Origin: Ascidiimonas sp046199005
GTDB lineage: Bacteria; Bacteroidota; Bacteroidia; Flavobacteriales; Flavobacteriaceae
Length of the DNA: 64,000 nucleotides
Assembly (NCBI GenBank): GCA_046199005.1
Contig: CP176050.1
Location: 2,170,001-2,234,000 of the forward strand
Reading direction: 5' to 3'
The notes beneath the pieces are model-generated. The model was not told where the DNA came from and did no database searches. It saw nothing but the letters and a program-made list of their open reading frames with translations. This document shows positions 53,167 through 62,524 of the stretch, in pieces. The position numbers and the translations under genes are program-made. Position 1 is the first letter of the stretch. The number at the start of each line of letters is the position of its first letter.

Positions 53167-55341
53167 CTAAGATTTTGCAGCTTCAACTAGTTCCAGCTGA
53201 CTCAAATTAACGTTTGTGGTGAAAATACCATAATTTACGATTGCTTTGTTTTTCTCAATAGCATCGATACTTCCAACGGCTTTACCATCATTCATTCGTA
53301 CCCGGTCACCAACTTTAAGAATAGGTCGCGGCTTTGTTGCTTCCCTATTTTTTTGTTGCTTTTTCTCTTTCTTCTTTTGTTCTCGAATTACTTCGACCTT
53401 TTTCTCTACTTCTTTGGCAACTTCCTTTTTCTTTTCACGCTCCTCTTTTCGCTGGTTCGCAGATCTTTTTTTTCGTTTGCTATTTTCTGTTTCTACAATC
53501 CTTAAAAATTCAGCTATTAACGGGCGTTTTTTCTTATCGGCAAAATACTTTTCAGAAATATCGTTTATCTTATTTCCTAAAGCCACCATCCGTTGATTGT
53601 GATCAAATAACTGTTGATAACTCTCTAGCTTCGACTTTACTTTAGTATTAAGTTGCTCTAATCTTTTGGTTTCTTCTCTGGCTTTTTCTTCTTCAGATTT
53701 TAAGGCAGAAGAAGTTTTTTCCATTTTGCTGCGTTCTTTTTGCAATTTTGCAATGGTTGCATCGAACCGTACCTTTCCTCTTTCAATCTTCTTCTTCGCT
53801 CTATTGATCAGACTATAGGGGATTCCGTTTTTCTGCGCTACTTCAAACGTAAACGAACTCCCGGCATCACCAAGTACAAGTTTGAATTCTGGCTCTAACG
53901 TCCTGCTGTTGAACATCATGTTGGCATTGGTGGCATGTGGCAGTTCATTCGCCAACATTTTAAGGTTTGCATAGTGTGTCGTTATGATTCCAAAAGCATT
54001 TCTATGGTAAAATTCCTCTAAAAATGTTTCTGCCAGCGCTCCGCCAAGCTCCGGATCGCTTCCGGTACCAAATTCGTCAATAAGAAACAACGTTTTACCA
54101 TTGCATTTACGCAGAAAGTAATTCATGTTCTTAAGCCGATAACTGTAGGTACTCAGGTGATTTTCAATAGACTGATTATCTCCGATATCCGTAAGTATTC
54201 TTTCAAAAAGACAAACTTTACTTCTTGGATGAACAGGAATTAACATGCCGCTTTGGATCATTAACTGTAGAAGCCCTACCGTTTTTAACGTAATACTTTT
54301 ACCCCCTGCATTGGGACCTGAAATAACAATAATTCTATTCTCAGCGTGTAATTCAATAGATTGCGGCCATGTTTTCTCATTTTTACGCTTATTGGTCAAA
54401 TACAATAAGGGGTGGTACGCATCTTTAAGAAATAATGCTCTGTCTTCAACGATCTCTGGCAGCGTAGCATTCATTTCCTGGGCATACTTCGCTTTAGCAG
54501 CGATCATATCTATTTCCGTTAAAAATTCCTGATAAGAAATGAGCAAGGGCTTAAAAGGTCTTAGAAAATCAGTAAGCGAACGTAAAATTCGAATTACTTC
54601 TTCACGTTCTTCATATTCCAACTCGCTGAGTTCTCTTGAATATTGTAAGGTAGTTTCCGGTTCGATATAGACGATACTACCCGTCTTGGAGCTGCCCATC
54701 ATAGCGCCTTTTACCTTACGACGATGCATTGCTTTTACCGCCAATACTCTACGATTGTCTACAACACTTTCTCTTATATCGTCTAAAAAACCCGCCGTAT
54801 GATACCTGCCAAGCGCATTTCCAAAACTTTGATTGATCTTTGATTTCACTCCTATCATCCCCCTTCGTATCGTGAGAAGTGCATCACTGGCATTATCTTT
54901 TATCTCGCCAAATTTGTCTACAACATTTCCAATTTCCTGTATGATGGCTAGCGTGTATTCGATAGCAGTTGCTGCCTCATGTAGCGTAGGGTAATAATCC
55001 TTAAATTTTTTATAGAACTTTATGTGAAGATTAACGGTCGCTGAAAGCTCTGAGATCTTTCTGAATCCCGCTATTTCTATTTGTGTATTTTCTATACTTA
55101 GGAGCTGTAATTCTTTGTTGATGCTTTCAAAACCGTGATTAGGAATCTGGTTATTATTGTCAAATGAAGAAAGATATTCAAAAGTGCGCTGCAAAGAGGT
55201 AAGCATCTTACTTTTCTCCTTGTAAGGAGTAAGTTCCAATATGGCAGATTTACCCATCTCGGTATTACAACGATCGGAAAGATGCTGGAGTACAGTACCG
55301 TATTCTAAATCCTGTAGGCTTTTTTCTGGTATATTGTTCAT
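53167..55341 (-). CDS. mutS2: MutS2-family DNA-binding ATPase without Smr domain
   Basis: The product of about 724 aa starts at ATG 55341 (MNNIPEKSLQDLEYG); a frame start 33 bases upstream adds an unrelated stretch. The core has Walker A SGPNAGGKSITL, Walker B FLIDEFGTGSDPELGGAL, and TTHYANLK. After a coiled-coil and very Lys/Glu-rich stretch (KEREKKKEVAKEVEKK), it ends in a small KVGDRVRMNDGKAVGSIDAI barrel. The Smr nuclease domain of Bacillus MutS2 is absent, so it may act only as a binding ATPase in recombination control or ribosome rescue. Confidence 0.9.
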   Translation of the reverse strand: MNNIPEKSLQDLEYGTVLQHLSDRCNTEMGKSAILELTPYKEKSKMLTSLQRTFEYLSSFDNNNQIPNHGFESINKELQLLSIENTQIEIAGFRKISELSATVNLHIKFYKKFKDYYPTLHEAATAIEYTLAIIQEIGNVVDKFGEIKDNASDALLTIRRGMIGVKSKINQSFGNALGRYHTAGFLDDIRESVVDNRRVLAVKAMHRRKVKGAMMGSSKTGSIVYIEPETTLQYSRELSELEYEEREEVIRILRSLTDFLRPFKPLLISYQEFLTEIDMIAAKAKYAQEMNATLPEIVEDRALFLKDAYHPLLYLTNKRKNEKTWPQSIELHAENRIIVISGPNAGGKSITLKTVGLLQLMIQSGMLIPVHPRSKVCLFERILTDIGDNQSIENHLSTYSYRLKNMNYFLRKCNGKTLFLIDEFGTGSDPELGGALAETFLEEFYHRNAFGIITTHYANLKMLANELPHATNANMMFNSRTLEPEFKLVLGDAGSSFTFEVAQKNGIPYSLINRAKKKIERGKVRFDATIAKLQKERSKMEKTSSALKSEEEKAREETKRLEQLNTKVKSKLESYQQLFDHNQRMVALGNKINDISEKYFADKKKRPLIAEFLRIVETENSKRKKRSANQRKEEREKKKEVAKEVEKKVEVIREQKKKEKKQQKNREATKPRPILKVGDRVRMNDGKAVGSIDAIEKNKAIVNYGIFTTNVNLSQLELVEAAKS

Positions 55342-55364
55342 TGCAATTTTATATGCTACTTTTG
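55334..55364 (+). promoter_or_regulatory. promoter of ung
   Basis: TTG (55334-55336), a 20-base spacer and TACTTTTG (55357-55364) form a good -33/-7 pair. The -33 part overlaps the first codons of the divergent mutS2. Start expected near 55371, 20 nt before ATG 55391. Confidence 0.5.
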
Positions 55365-55390
55365 AGCAGTGCAAAAATAATGCTTTTTCG

Positions 55391-56056
55391 ATGAACGTAG
55401 CGATACACCCTAGCTGGAAAACAAGACTTTCGAACGAATTTGAAAAACCTTACTTTAAATCGCTTACCGCTTTTGTTAGATCAGAGTATAAACAGTATAC
55501 CTGTTATCCAAAAGGAAATCGGATTTTCGCTGCATTCGATTATTGTGCTTTTGAGGATACGCGTGTGGTCATCATTGGTCAGGATCCTTATCACGGTCCG
55601 GGACAGGCAAACGGATTGTGTTTCTCTGTGAATCCCGGGGTAGCGCACCCTCCATCTTTGATCAATATTTTTAAAGAACTTGAGACCGATCTGAAAATTC
55701 CATATCCAACTGATGGGGATCTTGAAAAATGGGCCAGGCAAGGAGTACTTTTACTAAATGCAACATTAACCGTAAGAGCGCATCAGGCTGGCAGTCATCA
55801 GAACAAAGGATGGGAGGTTTTTACAGACGCTGTGATCGACACGCTATCGAAAGAAAAAGAAGGCGTAGTTTTTCTGCTTTGGGGCGGCTATGCCAAAAAA
55901 AAAGGGGCAGTAGTCAATAAGGCAAAACATCATGTTCTCACCTCAGGTCATCCTTCTCCATTAAGCGCGAATCGTGGTTATTGGTTTGGAAACCGTCATT
56001 TTAGCAAATGCAACCAACTTCTTACAGAAAGAGGAGAAGCCCCAATCGTGTGGTAA
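55391..56056 (+). CDS. ung: uracil-DNA glycosylase
   Basis: The 221-aa family 1 enzyme starts at ATG 55391 (MNVAIHPSWK); a longer frame from 55241 only overlaps mutS2. It carries the water-activating loop GQDPYHG with Asp65, the GVLLLNATLTVR segment, and the DNA-intercalating loop HPSPLSANRGYWF. It excises uracil from DNA to start base excision repair. It is divergent from mutS2. Confidence 0.97.
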   Translation: MNVAIHPSWKTRLSNEFEKPYFKSLTAFVRSEYKQYTCYPKGNRIFAAFDYCAFEDTRVVIIGQDPYHGPGQANGLCFSVNPGVAHPPSLINIFKELETDLKIPYPTDGDLEKWARQGVLLLNATLTVRAHQAGSHQNKGWEVFTDAVIDTLSKEKEGVVFLLWGGYAKKKGAVVNKAKHHVLTSGHPSPLSANRGYWFGNRHFSKCNQLLTERGEAPIVW

Positions 56057-56059
56057 AAA

Positions 56060-56094
56060 AAATAGTGCAGGTCTCTTGCGACACTACACTATTT
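56060..56094 (+). terminator. hairpin terminator after ung
   Basis: AAATAGTG (56060-56067) pairs with CACTATTT (56087-56094); an inner GTC/GAC pair can extend the hairpin. A-rich bases precede it. The following 120 bases to the next gene contain nothing I recognise. Confidence 0.5.
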
Positions 56095-56215
56095 AGTATA
56101 AGTACATTGATTAATAGCGAGATAAATCTAATGAAATCCTGTTAGGTCACTTAAAATACTCGATGAATTCAGTTCTTTTTCGGTTAACGGTATTTTTATA
56201 GGATTTTTCCTTGGT

Positions 56216-57070
56216 TTACGGGAAAAACGCAAGTATCTTCTGGGAATCATGTATTTCAGGGAGCAATTTTAGGGCTAATAATTGATTTTGAACTACGTGT
56301 AAAACCTCTTCAGATAGTTGATCCTGACTCCATTCGGTAAGGGAAAGCCATGTTTTTACGTCTTCGGGTTGCTGATTATACCTATTGGCAATCGTTCTAT
56401 CGATACTGGGGATTTGTTTGAATTCTGCTGTGTAGTTATTGATAACTTCTAAAATATGAGTTACTATATTTTTACTTTTTTGAAGAAATGAATCGGTGAC
56501 CGCTACTACAAAACAAGGCCAGGGGGTAGGGCATTCACCAATTCTTCTAAAAGTACCGTTGTCTACCAATGGTTTTGTGGTAAATCGCTCCCACAAAAAA
56601 TAAGCTGCCGTTCCAGCATTCAATGCTTCGACACCCCCTTGTAGGTTTTGCACCACTTCAAAATCAAGCTTCTCGAGATCCCAGCCTAAATTTGAAGCAT
56701 TTACATATGCCATTAAATGACTTCCGCTGCCAAACCGACTTATAGCGGCTTTGCTTCCTTCGAGATCGCTTAAAGACTCATAAGGTGAAGTTGCAGCTAC
56801 GTGTACCCCCCAAATAAGAGGAGATGCTACATACACCTGAACTATTTTTGAAGGATTTCCTGCTGTAATATCTTTAACTATTCCCTCGGTGAGAATGATC
56901 GCAAGATCTGTTTCTTCTTCGCGAAGCATGTTGCACATTCTGCCAGTACCCTCTGGAACTTCAATCCAATTTAGTTCGATGCCTCGATCTTCAAAAGCAC
57001 CCTCTTCTATAGCCATATGCCAGGGTAAATTAAAATGTTCAGGCACACCTGCTATCTGTACTTTTATCAT
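56216..57070 (-). CDS. cytosolic substrate-binding-protein-fold protein
   Basis: The 284-aa product looks like a type 2 periplasmic binding protein of the SsuA/NMT1 class: VQIAGVPEHFNLPWHMAIEEGAF, DLAIILTEGIVKDI, and a hinge-like SDLEGSKAAISRFGSGSHLMAYV. It has no signal peptide or lipobox, and no permease or ATPase gene is near, so it probably works in the cytosol or as an enzyme or sensor. It begins seven bases after ppk1 on the same strand. Confidence 0.75.
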   Translation of the reverse strand: MIKVQIAGVPEHFNLPWHMAIEEGAFEDRGIELNWIEVPEGTGRMCNMLREEETDLAIILTEGIVKDITAGNPSKIVQVYVASPLIWGVHVAATSPYESLSDLEGSKAAISRFGSGSHLMAYVNASNLGWDLEKLDFEVVQNLQGGVEALNAGTAAYFLWERFTTKPLVDNGTFRRIGECPTPWPCFVVAVTDSFLQKSKNIVTHILEVINNYTAEFKQIPSIDRTIANRYNQQPEDVKTWLSLTEWSQDQLSEEVLHVVQNQLLALKLLPEIHDSQKILAFFP

Positions 57071-57077
57071 AGCTTTT

Positions 57078-59135
57078 TTATTGTTTGATCAAATTTATAT
57101 TTTGCTTTTTTGAGAGATACCTTATTTGTTCGTATTGAGATCGCAACGCTGGTTGCATCTCATTTGAAGTATTGACATACGTATTTGTCTCATTCATGTC
57201 GATAATACGTGCTTTAAAAGTATCGTTCAACTGAATTTCAAGCAAATCGTTGAGCTCTCTAAATACTGAAGCATCAAGAATGGGTGCCAACACTTCGATA
57301 CGTCTGTCTAAATTGCGTGGCATCCAGTCTGCAGAACCCATAAAAAGCAATGGATCATCGGCATTCTGAAATTTGTATATACGTCCGTGTTCCAGATACC
57401 TATCCAGAATACTCGTAATAAAAATACCATCACTTACACCAGTAATCCCGGGGATTAAACTACACATTCCACGAACAATAAGACGTACAGGTACGCCTGC
57501 CTGGGAAGCTTCGTATAACTTTGTGATCATCGATGTGTCGGTAAGTGAATTCATTTTTGCCATGATACCAGACTTGAGTCCGTTTTTTGCATTGGTAATT
57601 TCCTGATCAATAAGCAACTCAAATCGCTCACGCGTATTGAAAGGTGACACTAATAAATGGTTTGGTGAAAAAGAAGTTTTTTGTCCCTCTAAAACGCTAA
57701 ACACCAAAGAAAGATCTGAGTTGATACCTGGATGAGCCGTAAAAAGACCGTGATCACAATAAATCCTGGCTGTTTTGGCATTAAAGTTTCCAGTGCCGAT
57801 GAAGGCGAATTTATCTATACTTGAACCTTGCTTCCGGTATATTTGTAGTATTTTGGAGTGTACTTTAATTCCCTTCATACTGTAAAATACCTTTATTCCT
57901 TTAGCTTCAAAACGCTTGCCCCATTCATAATTGTTAGCTTCATCAAATCGGGCTTGAGCCTCTACAAAAACAACTACTTCTTTTCCATTTTCAGCTGCTC
58001 GAAGCAGCGCATCGGTCAATTTAGATTCACGGGCGATTCGGTATAACGATATTTTTATAGTAGTCACATGGATATCTTCGGCAGCAACAGAAATAAAACG
58101 CTCCAATACATCAAAAGATTGATAAGGAAAATGGATCACTTGATCCTTAGTTTTGATGATCTCAAAATAATCATTATCAGCCTTAAGTATAGGGTGTTCT
58201 AAAGCGTTTATCTTTTTAAAATGGAGATCCGGATTTTCAGTAGGGTCTGGAAAAGAGAAAAAATCGCTGAAATTATGATATGTTCCACCTGGTATCATAT
58301 CAACTTTTCCCAGAGATAGGGATTTTCTAATTTCATTTTTCAATGCTTCAGGCATCTTGTTATCATATAGTAATCTCGTGGCCTGCCCCTTTTTACGTTG
58401 TGATAAATTCTCATAAACCTGCGCTGCCAGTTCGCCCTCATAGTCATCATCGAGGTAGAGTTCTGCATCTCTCGATAGTTTTACTTCATAAGCCTTAAGC
58501 TTTTGTTTATTTGGAAATAGCTGCTCCAGGTTATCTTTAATAAATTCTTCAAGAAATGCAATTGTATGAGCCTCTTTTGCGGGAAATTGCACAAATCTGC
58601 CCATGGCTTTTACAGGCACTTCAATAAATGCGTGCAACAACCCAGCTGCTTCGATGGCTAAGTAAAGTGTGCCATCTTTTAAGAAAAGTTCTTTAGTGTC
58701 GTGAACATGCTTGGTCTCTATTTTGCTCTTAATTTCTTTCTGAAATAATTCAGCAGCGAATAAGCGGTTTGAAGCAGAGAATTCTTCCTTTGTAATAAGA
58801 TGTATTCCGTGGTCATTTAATTTCGGGATCAATTGGTTTTCAAAAATAGATCCGAATTGTTCCTGTTGAGCAAGTACTTCTTTATTAATAGCCTTTAATT
58901 TCTTAGTAGGCTTTAAGATAAGTTTTTTACGCAAAGGTTTTGAGACCTCTTTGATCTGTCTTAGTTTGGAAACTTTTACTTTAAAAAACTCATCCAGGTT
59001 TGAAGAAAAAATTGCCAGAAACTTAAGCCGTTCGTACAAGGGATTTCTATGGTCTGATGCTTCCTGCAAAACTCTTGCATTAAAAGATAACCAGCTTAAT
59101 TCCGGATTGCGAAAAGGATACTTTTTTACCTTCAA
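57078..59135 (-). CDS. ppk1: polyphosphate kinase 1
   Basis: The 685-aa product has the PPK1 layout: N-terminal ELSWLSFNARVLQEA, then the phospholipase D-like catalytic repeats with VHSKILQIYRKQG (phospho-His region), IGTGNFNAKTARIYCDH, and the C-terminal GSADWMPRNLDRRIEVL. It makes polyphosphate from ATP at the inner membrane. The frame has TTG at 59135 as its best start. The binding-fold gene follows at seven bases and a nucleoside phosphorylase gene precedes it by 61 bases. Confidence 0.95.
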   Translation of the reverse strand: MKVKKYPFRNPELSWLSFNARVLQEASDHRNPLYERLKFLAIFSSNLDEFFKVKVSKLRQIKEVSKPLRKKLILKPTKKLKAINKEVLAQQEQFGSIFENQLIPKLNDHGIHLITKEEFSASNRLFAAELFQKEIKSKIETKHVHDTKELFLKDGTLYLAIEAAGLLHAFIEVPVKAMGRFVQFPAKEAHTIAFLEEFIKDNLEQLFPNKQKLKAYEVKLSRDAELYLDDDYEGELAAQVYENLSQRKKGQATRLLYDNKMPEALKNEIRKSLSLGKVDMIPGGTYHNFSDFFSFPDPTENPDLHFKKINALEHPILKADNDYFEIIKTKDQVIHFPYQSFDVLERFISVAAEDIHVTTIKISLYRIARESKLTDALLRAAENGKEVVVFVEAQARFDEANNYEWGKRFEAKGIKVFYSMKGIKVHSKILQIYRKQGSSIDKFAFIGTGNFNAKTARIYCDHGLFTAHPGINSDLSLVFSVLEGQKTSFSPNHLLVSPFNTRERFELLIDQEITNAKNGLKSGIMAKMNSLTDTSMITKLYEASQAGVPVRLIVRGMCSLIPGITGVSDGIFITSILDRYLEHGRIYKFQNADDPLLFMGSADWMPRNLDRRIEVLAPILDASVFRELNDLLEIQLNDTFKARIIDMNETNTYVNTSNEMQPALRSQYEQIRYLSKKQNINLIKQ

Positions 59136-59196
59136 CTCTTTTTTGATAAAAGTATTAAAAAGGGGAGCAAGTTAAAATCAACAAATCGTTAATTAT

Positions 59197-60069
59197 TTAT
59201 ACCGATGCAAGGCGATCTAAAGTGAATTTGATAAGTCGCTCAACTGAGGCGCCGCCATTTTTAGAGAACGTTTTATTAGGACGGTTTGCAAGAATACAAT
59301 TAAGAGAAACCGCTCGATGCCCCAAAAGAGAAGCTAACCCATAAATACCGGCTGTTTCCATTTCCAGGTTGGTAATTCGCAACCCTTTATGGTTAAAAGC
59401 AGTCAAGCGTTCATTCAGTTCAGAATCCTGCACCTCAAGGCGAAGTTTTCTTGATTGCGGACCGTAAAAACCTACTGAAGTGGCCGTAAACCCTTGATGT
59501 ACTTTTTCATCTTCAAATATTTTTGCTAAAGAGGTGGAGGCCTCAACTACATATGGATCAGATTTTTTTTCATACCATTTGGTCTGTTTTACGATAGCCT
59601 CCTGAATTTCAATATTTTGAACGTGATCGCTTTCGTAAAAGTGCAATAAACTATCAAATCCTACTGCATATTTACTTAAAAGAAAATCGTCTACTTTAAT
59701 ATGAGGTTGTAGTGAACCGCTAGTGCCAATTCTAATGATATCTAACGTGTTGATAGACCCTTTGATCTCACGGGTTTTAAAATCAATATTGGTAAGCGCA
59801 TCCAGTTCATTGAGAACAATATCAATATTATCTGTACCAATACCTGTGGAGATCACCGTGATCTTTTTCTTTTTATAGTAGCCGGTATGCGTGACGAATT
59901 CACGTTTTCGCTTTTTTACGATGATTTCCTCAAAGTTTTTGGATACCTTACCTACGCGATCCGGATCTCCAACCAAAATAATAGTGGGAGCTATATCGTG
60001 AGGCAGTAGATTTAAATGATATATACTTCCATCCTCGTTGAGAATTAACTCAGATTCAGGTATATGCAT
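59197..60069 (-). CDS. purine/uridine phosphorylase-family nucleoside phosphorylase
   Basis: The 290-aa product has the PNP/UDP family pattern: ILVGDPDRVGKVSKNFEE (phosphate site), TGIGTDNIDIVLNELDAL, IRIGTSGSLQP, and LEMETAGIYGLASLLGHRAVSL. It should split nucleosides by phosphorolysis. The uridine-type N-terminus fits, but base choice cannot be told by eye. The gap to the DUF1835 gene is five bases. Confidence 0.87.
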   Translation of the reverse strand: MHIPESELILNEDGSIYHLNLLPHDIAPTIILVGDPDRVGKVSKNFEEIIVKKRKREFVTHTGYYKKKKITVISTGIGTDNIDIVLNELDALTNIDFKTREIKGSINTLDIIRIGTSGSLQPHIKVDDFLLSKYAVGFDSLLHFYESDHVQNIEIQEAIVKQTKWYEKKSDPYVVEASTSLAKIFEDEKVHQGFTATSVGFYGPQSRKLRLEVQDSELNERLTAFNHKGLRITNLEMETAGIYGLASLLGHRAVSLNCILANRPNKTFSKNGGASVERLIKFTLDRLASV

Positions 60070-60074
60070 AATTC

Positions 60075-61007
60075 TTATAATTTTAGAAGTCGGCCTGTAT
60101 CCTCGTTGTATAGGTATTGATATTTTGGAGCGCCGCCCAAATAGCTATCTTCATTTCTTAAAACAGGATAGAAACTGGTAGTGTTATCAAGTAGCGCAAG
60201 CGCTTTTCTTTTGAGTTTAACAGGTTTCATTGAACTGAATAAAGGTTTTAATTCCTTGATCATTTGTTGAAACTGCATATCTCCAAAGCCATAAAATCCC
60301 TGATTTTTAAGCGCAAGACTTACCAATTCATTTTGAGTAGTCGGTTTTTGATCGGCAGCAAGGTGTAAGATAAGATTTTCCGGTTTGTTGAGACCATTAC
60401 TAACGAATGGAAATCGTTTTAAGTGTGCTTCAATAGCATCGGGAAGGTATTCGAATTGAGAAGAATTGAATTGTGCAAATGTCTCCATCCTTATTGGATT
60501 CTCTGCGCAATACAAATGCCAAATATAATCTGCAAATTCAATATCGTCTTGAGTTAGTTGCGTTCGATCCTTGTACTTTTCCTGCAATTTATCATCTGTG
60601 AGATCATTAAGCGCGTATAATTTATCGGAAGTGTCTTCTTTACCGCTGCAAACCAAGGATATCTGCGTTCCGCTTCTGTACCTTTTAAGCCAGCTGATCA
60701 CGGCTATCATATTGATCTGACAAAACAAATCAAATTCAAACCAGAGAACAATTTCATCATGAACTTTGTGATTACACAATGAACGATATTCTTTTAACGT
60801 TCGGTCAATAAAACTTCTTTTAGTAACCTTGTAAACTTTGTTGAAAAAGTCGAAGCGAACTTTCCAGAAGTTTTCACTCCCTACGTCGGTAAGTGTTCTG
60901 CCTTCGCATAACATTTCCCTCCAGGTAATGAGGTCTCCTTTAATCTTTAGTTCTTTAAGTCTGGAGGTAAACATGTCTCCATTGGTAATGTGAAGAACTT
61001 TGCTCAT
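60075..61007 (-). CDS. DUF1835 family protein
   Basis: The 310-aa product begins VLHITNGDMFTSRLKELKIKGDLITWREMLCEG, the typical DUF1835 N-terminus, with a conserved FELDLFCQ-like WFEFDLFCQINMIAVI. The C-terminal half is helical. Function is unknown; the domain often occurs in cytosolic proteins of Firmicutes and Bacteroidota. It lies upstream of the nucleoside phosphorylase in one reverse run. Confidence 0.87.
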   Translation of the reverse strand: MSKVLHITNGDMFTSRLKELKIKGDLITWREMLCEGRTLTDVGSENFWKVRFDFFNKVYKVTKRSFIDRTLKEYRSLCNHKVHDEIVLWFEFDLFCQINMIAVISWLKRYRSGTQISLVCSGKEDTSDKLYALNDLTDDKLQEKYKDRTQLTQDDIEFADYIWHLYCAENPIRMETFAQFNSSQFEYLPDAIEAHLKRFPFVSNGLNKPENLILHLAADQKPTTQNELVSLALKNQGFYGFGDMQFQQMIKELKPLFSSMKPVKLKRKALALLDNTTSFYPVLRNEDSYLGGAPKYQYLYNEDTGRLLKL

Positions 61008-61081
61008 ATGTACTTAATAATTGGTTAGGTATGCTAAAAGTAAACATTTAATCGAAAAAAAGCTCCGTTTTATCGTTAAAG

Positions 61082-61435
61082 TTATCCACCAACACGTTTT
61101 ATTTTGTAAGAAAGATCTTTCAAAATACTGATAATCTTTTCACGGTAGTCTCCCTGAATTATGATCTCTCCGTCTTTAACACTACCTCCAACGCCTAGTT
61201 TTGTTTTAAGCTTTTTAGCAAGCGATTTTAATTCTTCAGTAGTACCTTGGAATCCTTTAATAACTGTCACGATTTTTCCACCCCGGCCCTTGTTGCTAAA
61301 ATGCGCTTCAAGATACTGTGCTTCCGGTGGGAGCGAAGTTTCATTTTCTTCATGAGATTCAGGCACAAAATCTTCGTTCGTAGAAAAAACAAATCCTCCC
61401 AAAGATTCAAGACTGTTGAATTTCTTTTTTCCCAT
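61082..61435 (-). CDS. SUI1/eIF1-like translation factor (YciH family)
   Basis: The 117-aa product has the SUI1 core in its second half: GGKIVTVIKGFQGTTEELKSLAKKLKTKLGVGGSVKDGEIIIQGD, with the family GVGG turn. The N-terminal 40 residues are acidic and disordered-looking. Bacterial members (YciH) may affect start-site fidelity; the role is not essential in E. coli. It lies four bases after the 2OG-oxygenase gene's end. Confidence 0.92.
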   Translation of the reverse strand: MGKKKFNSLESLGGFVFSTNEDFVPESHEENETSLPPEAQYLEAHFSNKGRGGKIVTVIKGFQGTTEELKSLAKKLKTKLGVGGSVKDGEIIIQGDYREKIISILKDLSYKIKRVGG

Positions 61436-61439
61436 TAGA

Positions 61440-62390
61440 TTATTTTTTGATCAACCCGAGGTCGATAAGTCTTTCATGTAAAAATTCCCCAGCGGTAATA
61501 TCTTCAAATTTCTTAGGATGTTCTTCATCAATACAGCTCTCAAGGCAATCCAGTGGCATACTGCTTACCGGATGCATAAAAAAGGGAATAGAGTAACGGG
61601 ATTTTCCCCAATGCTCTCTCGGCGGATTCACCACCTGATGAATGGTAGATTTGAGTCGGTTGTTGGTATGGCGCGATAACATATCGCCTACATTGATCAT
61701 TAACTCATCTGGTTCTGCAATGGCATCGATCCATTCACCCTGATGATTTTTTACTTGCAGTCCACGACCCTGAGCACCCATCAATAATGTTATTAAATTA
61801 ATATCCCCGTGAGCAGCTGCCCGCACTGCATTTTTAGGCTCAGACGTAATAGGAGGATAGTGAATAGGCCTCAGAATCGAATTTCCATTTTTAATGTACT
61901 TATCAAAATAATTCTCTTCCAGGTCCAGGTGTAAGGCCAATGCCCGCAATACATATTTTGCAGTCTTTTCCAACATTTTAAAAGTAGTTTTACCCACTTC
62001 ATTAAAAGAAGGAAGTTCTTCTACCTGCACATTATCTGGATATTCCTTTTGGAGCGCTTCATCATCTTCTACATACTGACCAAAATGCCAAAACTCTTTG
62101 AGGTCTCCTTCTTTTCTACCTTTAGCATGTTCTTTACCAAAAGAAGTATAACCTCTTTGCCCGCCGATACCTTCGATCTCATATTTTTCTTTCGTATCCT
62201 GGGGTAGGTCAAAAAATTTCTTTACTTCATCGTATAGCTCTGCTACCAATTCGTCATCCAGAAAATGCCCTTTCAGTGCTACAAATCCGATAGTCTCGTA
62301 GGCATTTCCTATTTCATTCACAAAACGTTGTTTACGCGCAGGATCTTCGCTTAGAAAATCTCTTAGGTCTACGCTAGGTATCTTATTCAT
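61440..62390 (-). CDS. 2-oxoglutarate/Fe(II)-dependent oxygenase, isopenicillin-N-synthase-like
   Basis: The 316-aa product has the facial triad of the family: H194-x-D196 in AAAHGDINL and H251 in STIHQVVNP, plus the substrate-binding R265-x-S267 in SRYSIPFF. The N-terminal half carries the DIOX_N pattern (PSVDLRDFLS, GFVALKGHFLDD). The substrate is unknown; flavobacterial members are widely conserved. It is first in the reverse run that leads to SUI1, DUF1835, phosphorylase and ppk1. Confidence 0.92.
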   Translation of the reverse strand: MNKIPSVDLRDFLSEDPARKQRFVNEIGNAYETIGFVALKGHFLDDELVAELYDEVKKFFDLPQDTKEKYEIEGIGGQRGYTSFGKEHAKGRKEGDLKEFWHFGQYVEDDEALQKEYPDNVQVEELPSFNEVGKTTFKMLEKTAKYVLRALALHLDLEENYFDKYIKNGNSILRPIHYPPITSEPKNAVRAAAHGDINLITLLMGAQGRGLQVKNHQGEWIDAIAEPDELMINVGDMLSRHTNNRLKSTIHQVVNPPREHWGKSRYSIPFFMHPVSSMPLDCLESCIDEEHPKKFEDITAGEFLHERLIDLGLIKK

Positions 62391-62524
62391 CTCTAATTAT
62401 TTCGATTGTTAAAAGTATCTGTCTCCGTATATTTTGTAGAAACAAAAATAATGATTTTGAAACTTACAAATATTACTGTGCAATTATTACTACTGAGTAT
62501 TCCCGTTTTACAGAGTTAATTTCC

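Noticed and set aside
53246..53596. 116-aa forward frame opposite mutS2
   Set aside because: Antisense to the Lys/Glu-rich stretch of mutS2; its Phe/Ser-rich composition is a by-product of that.
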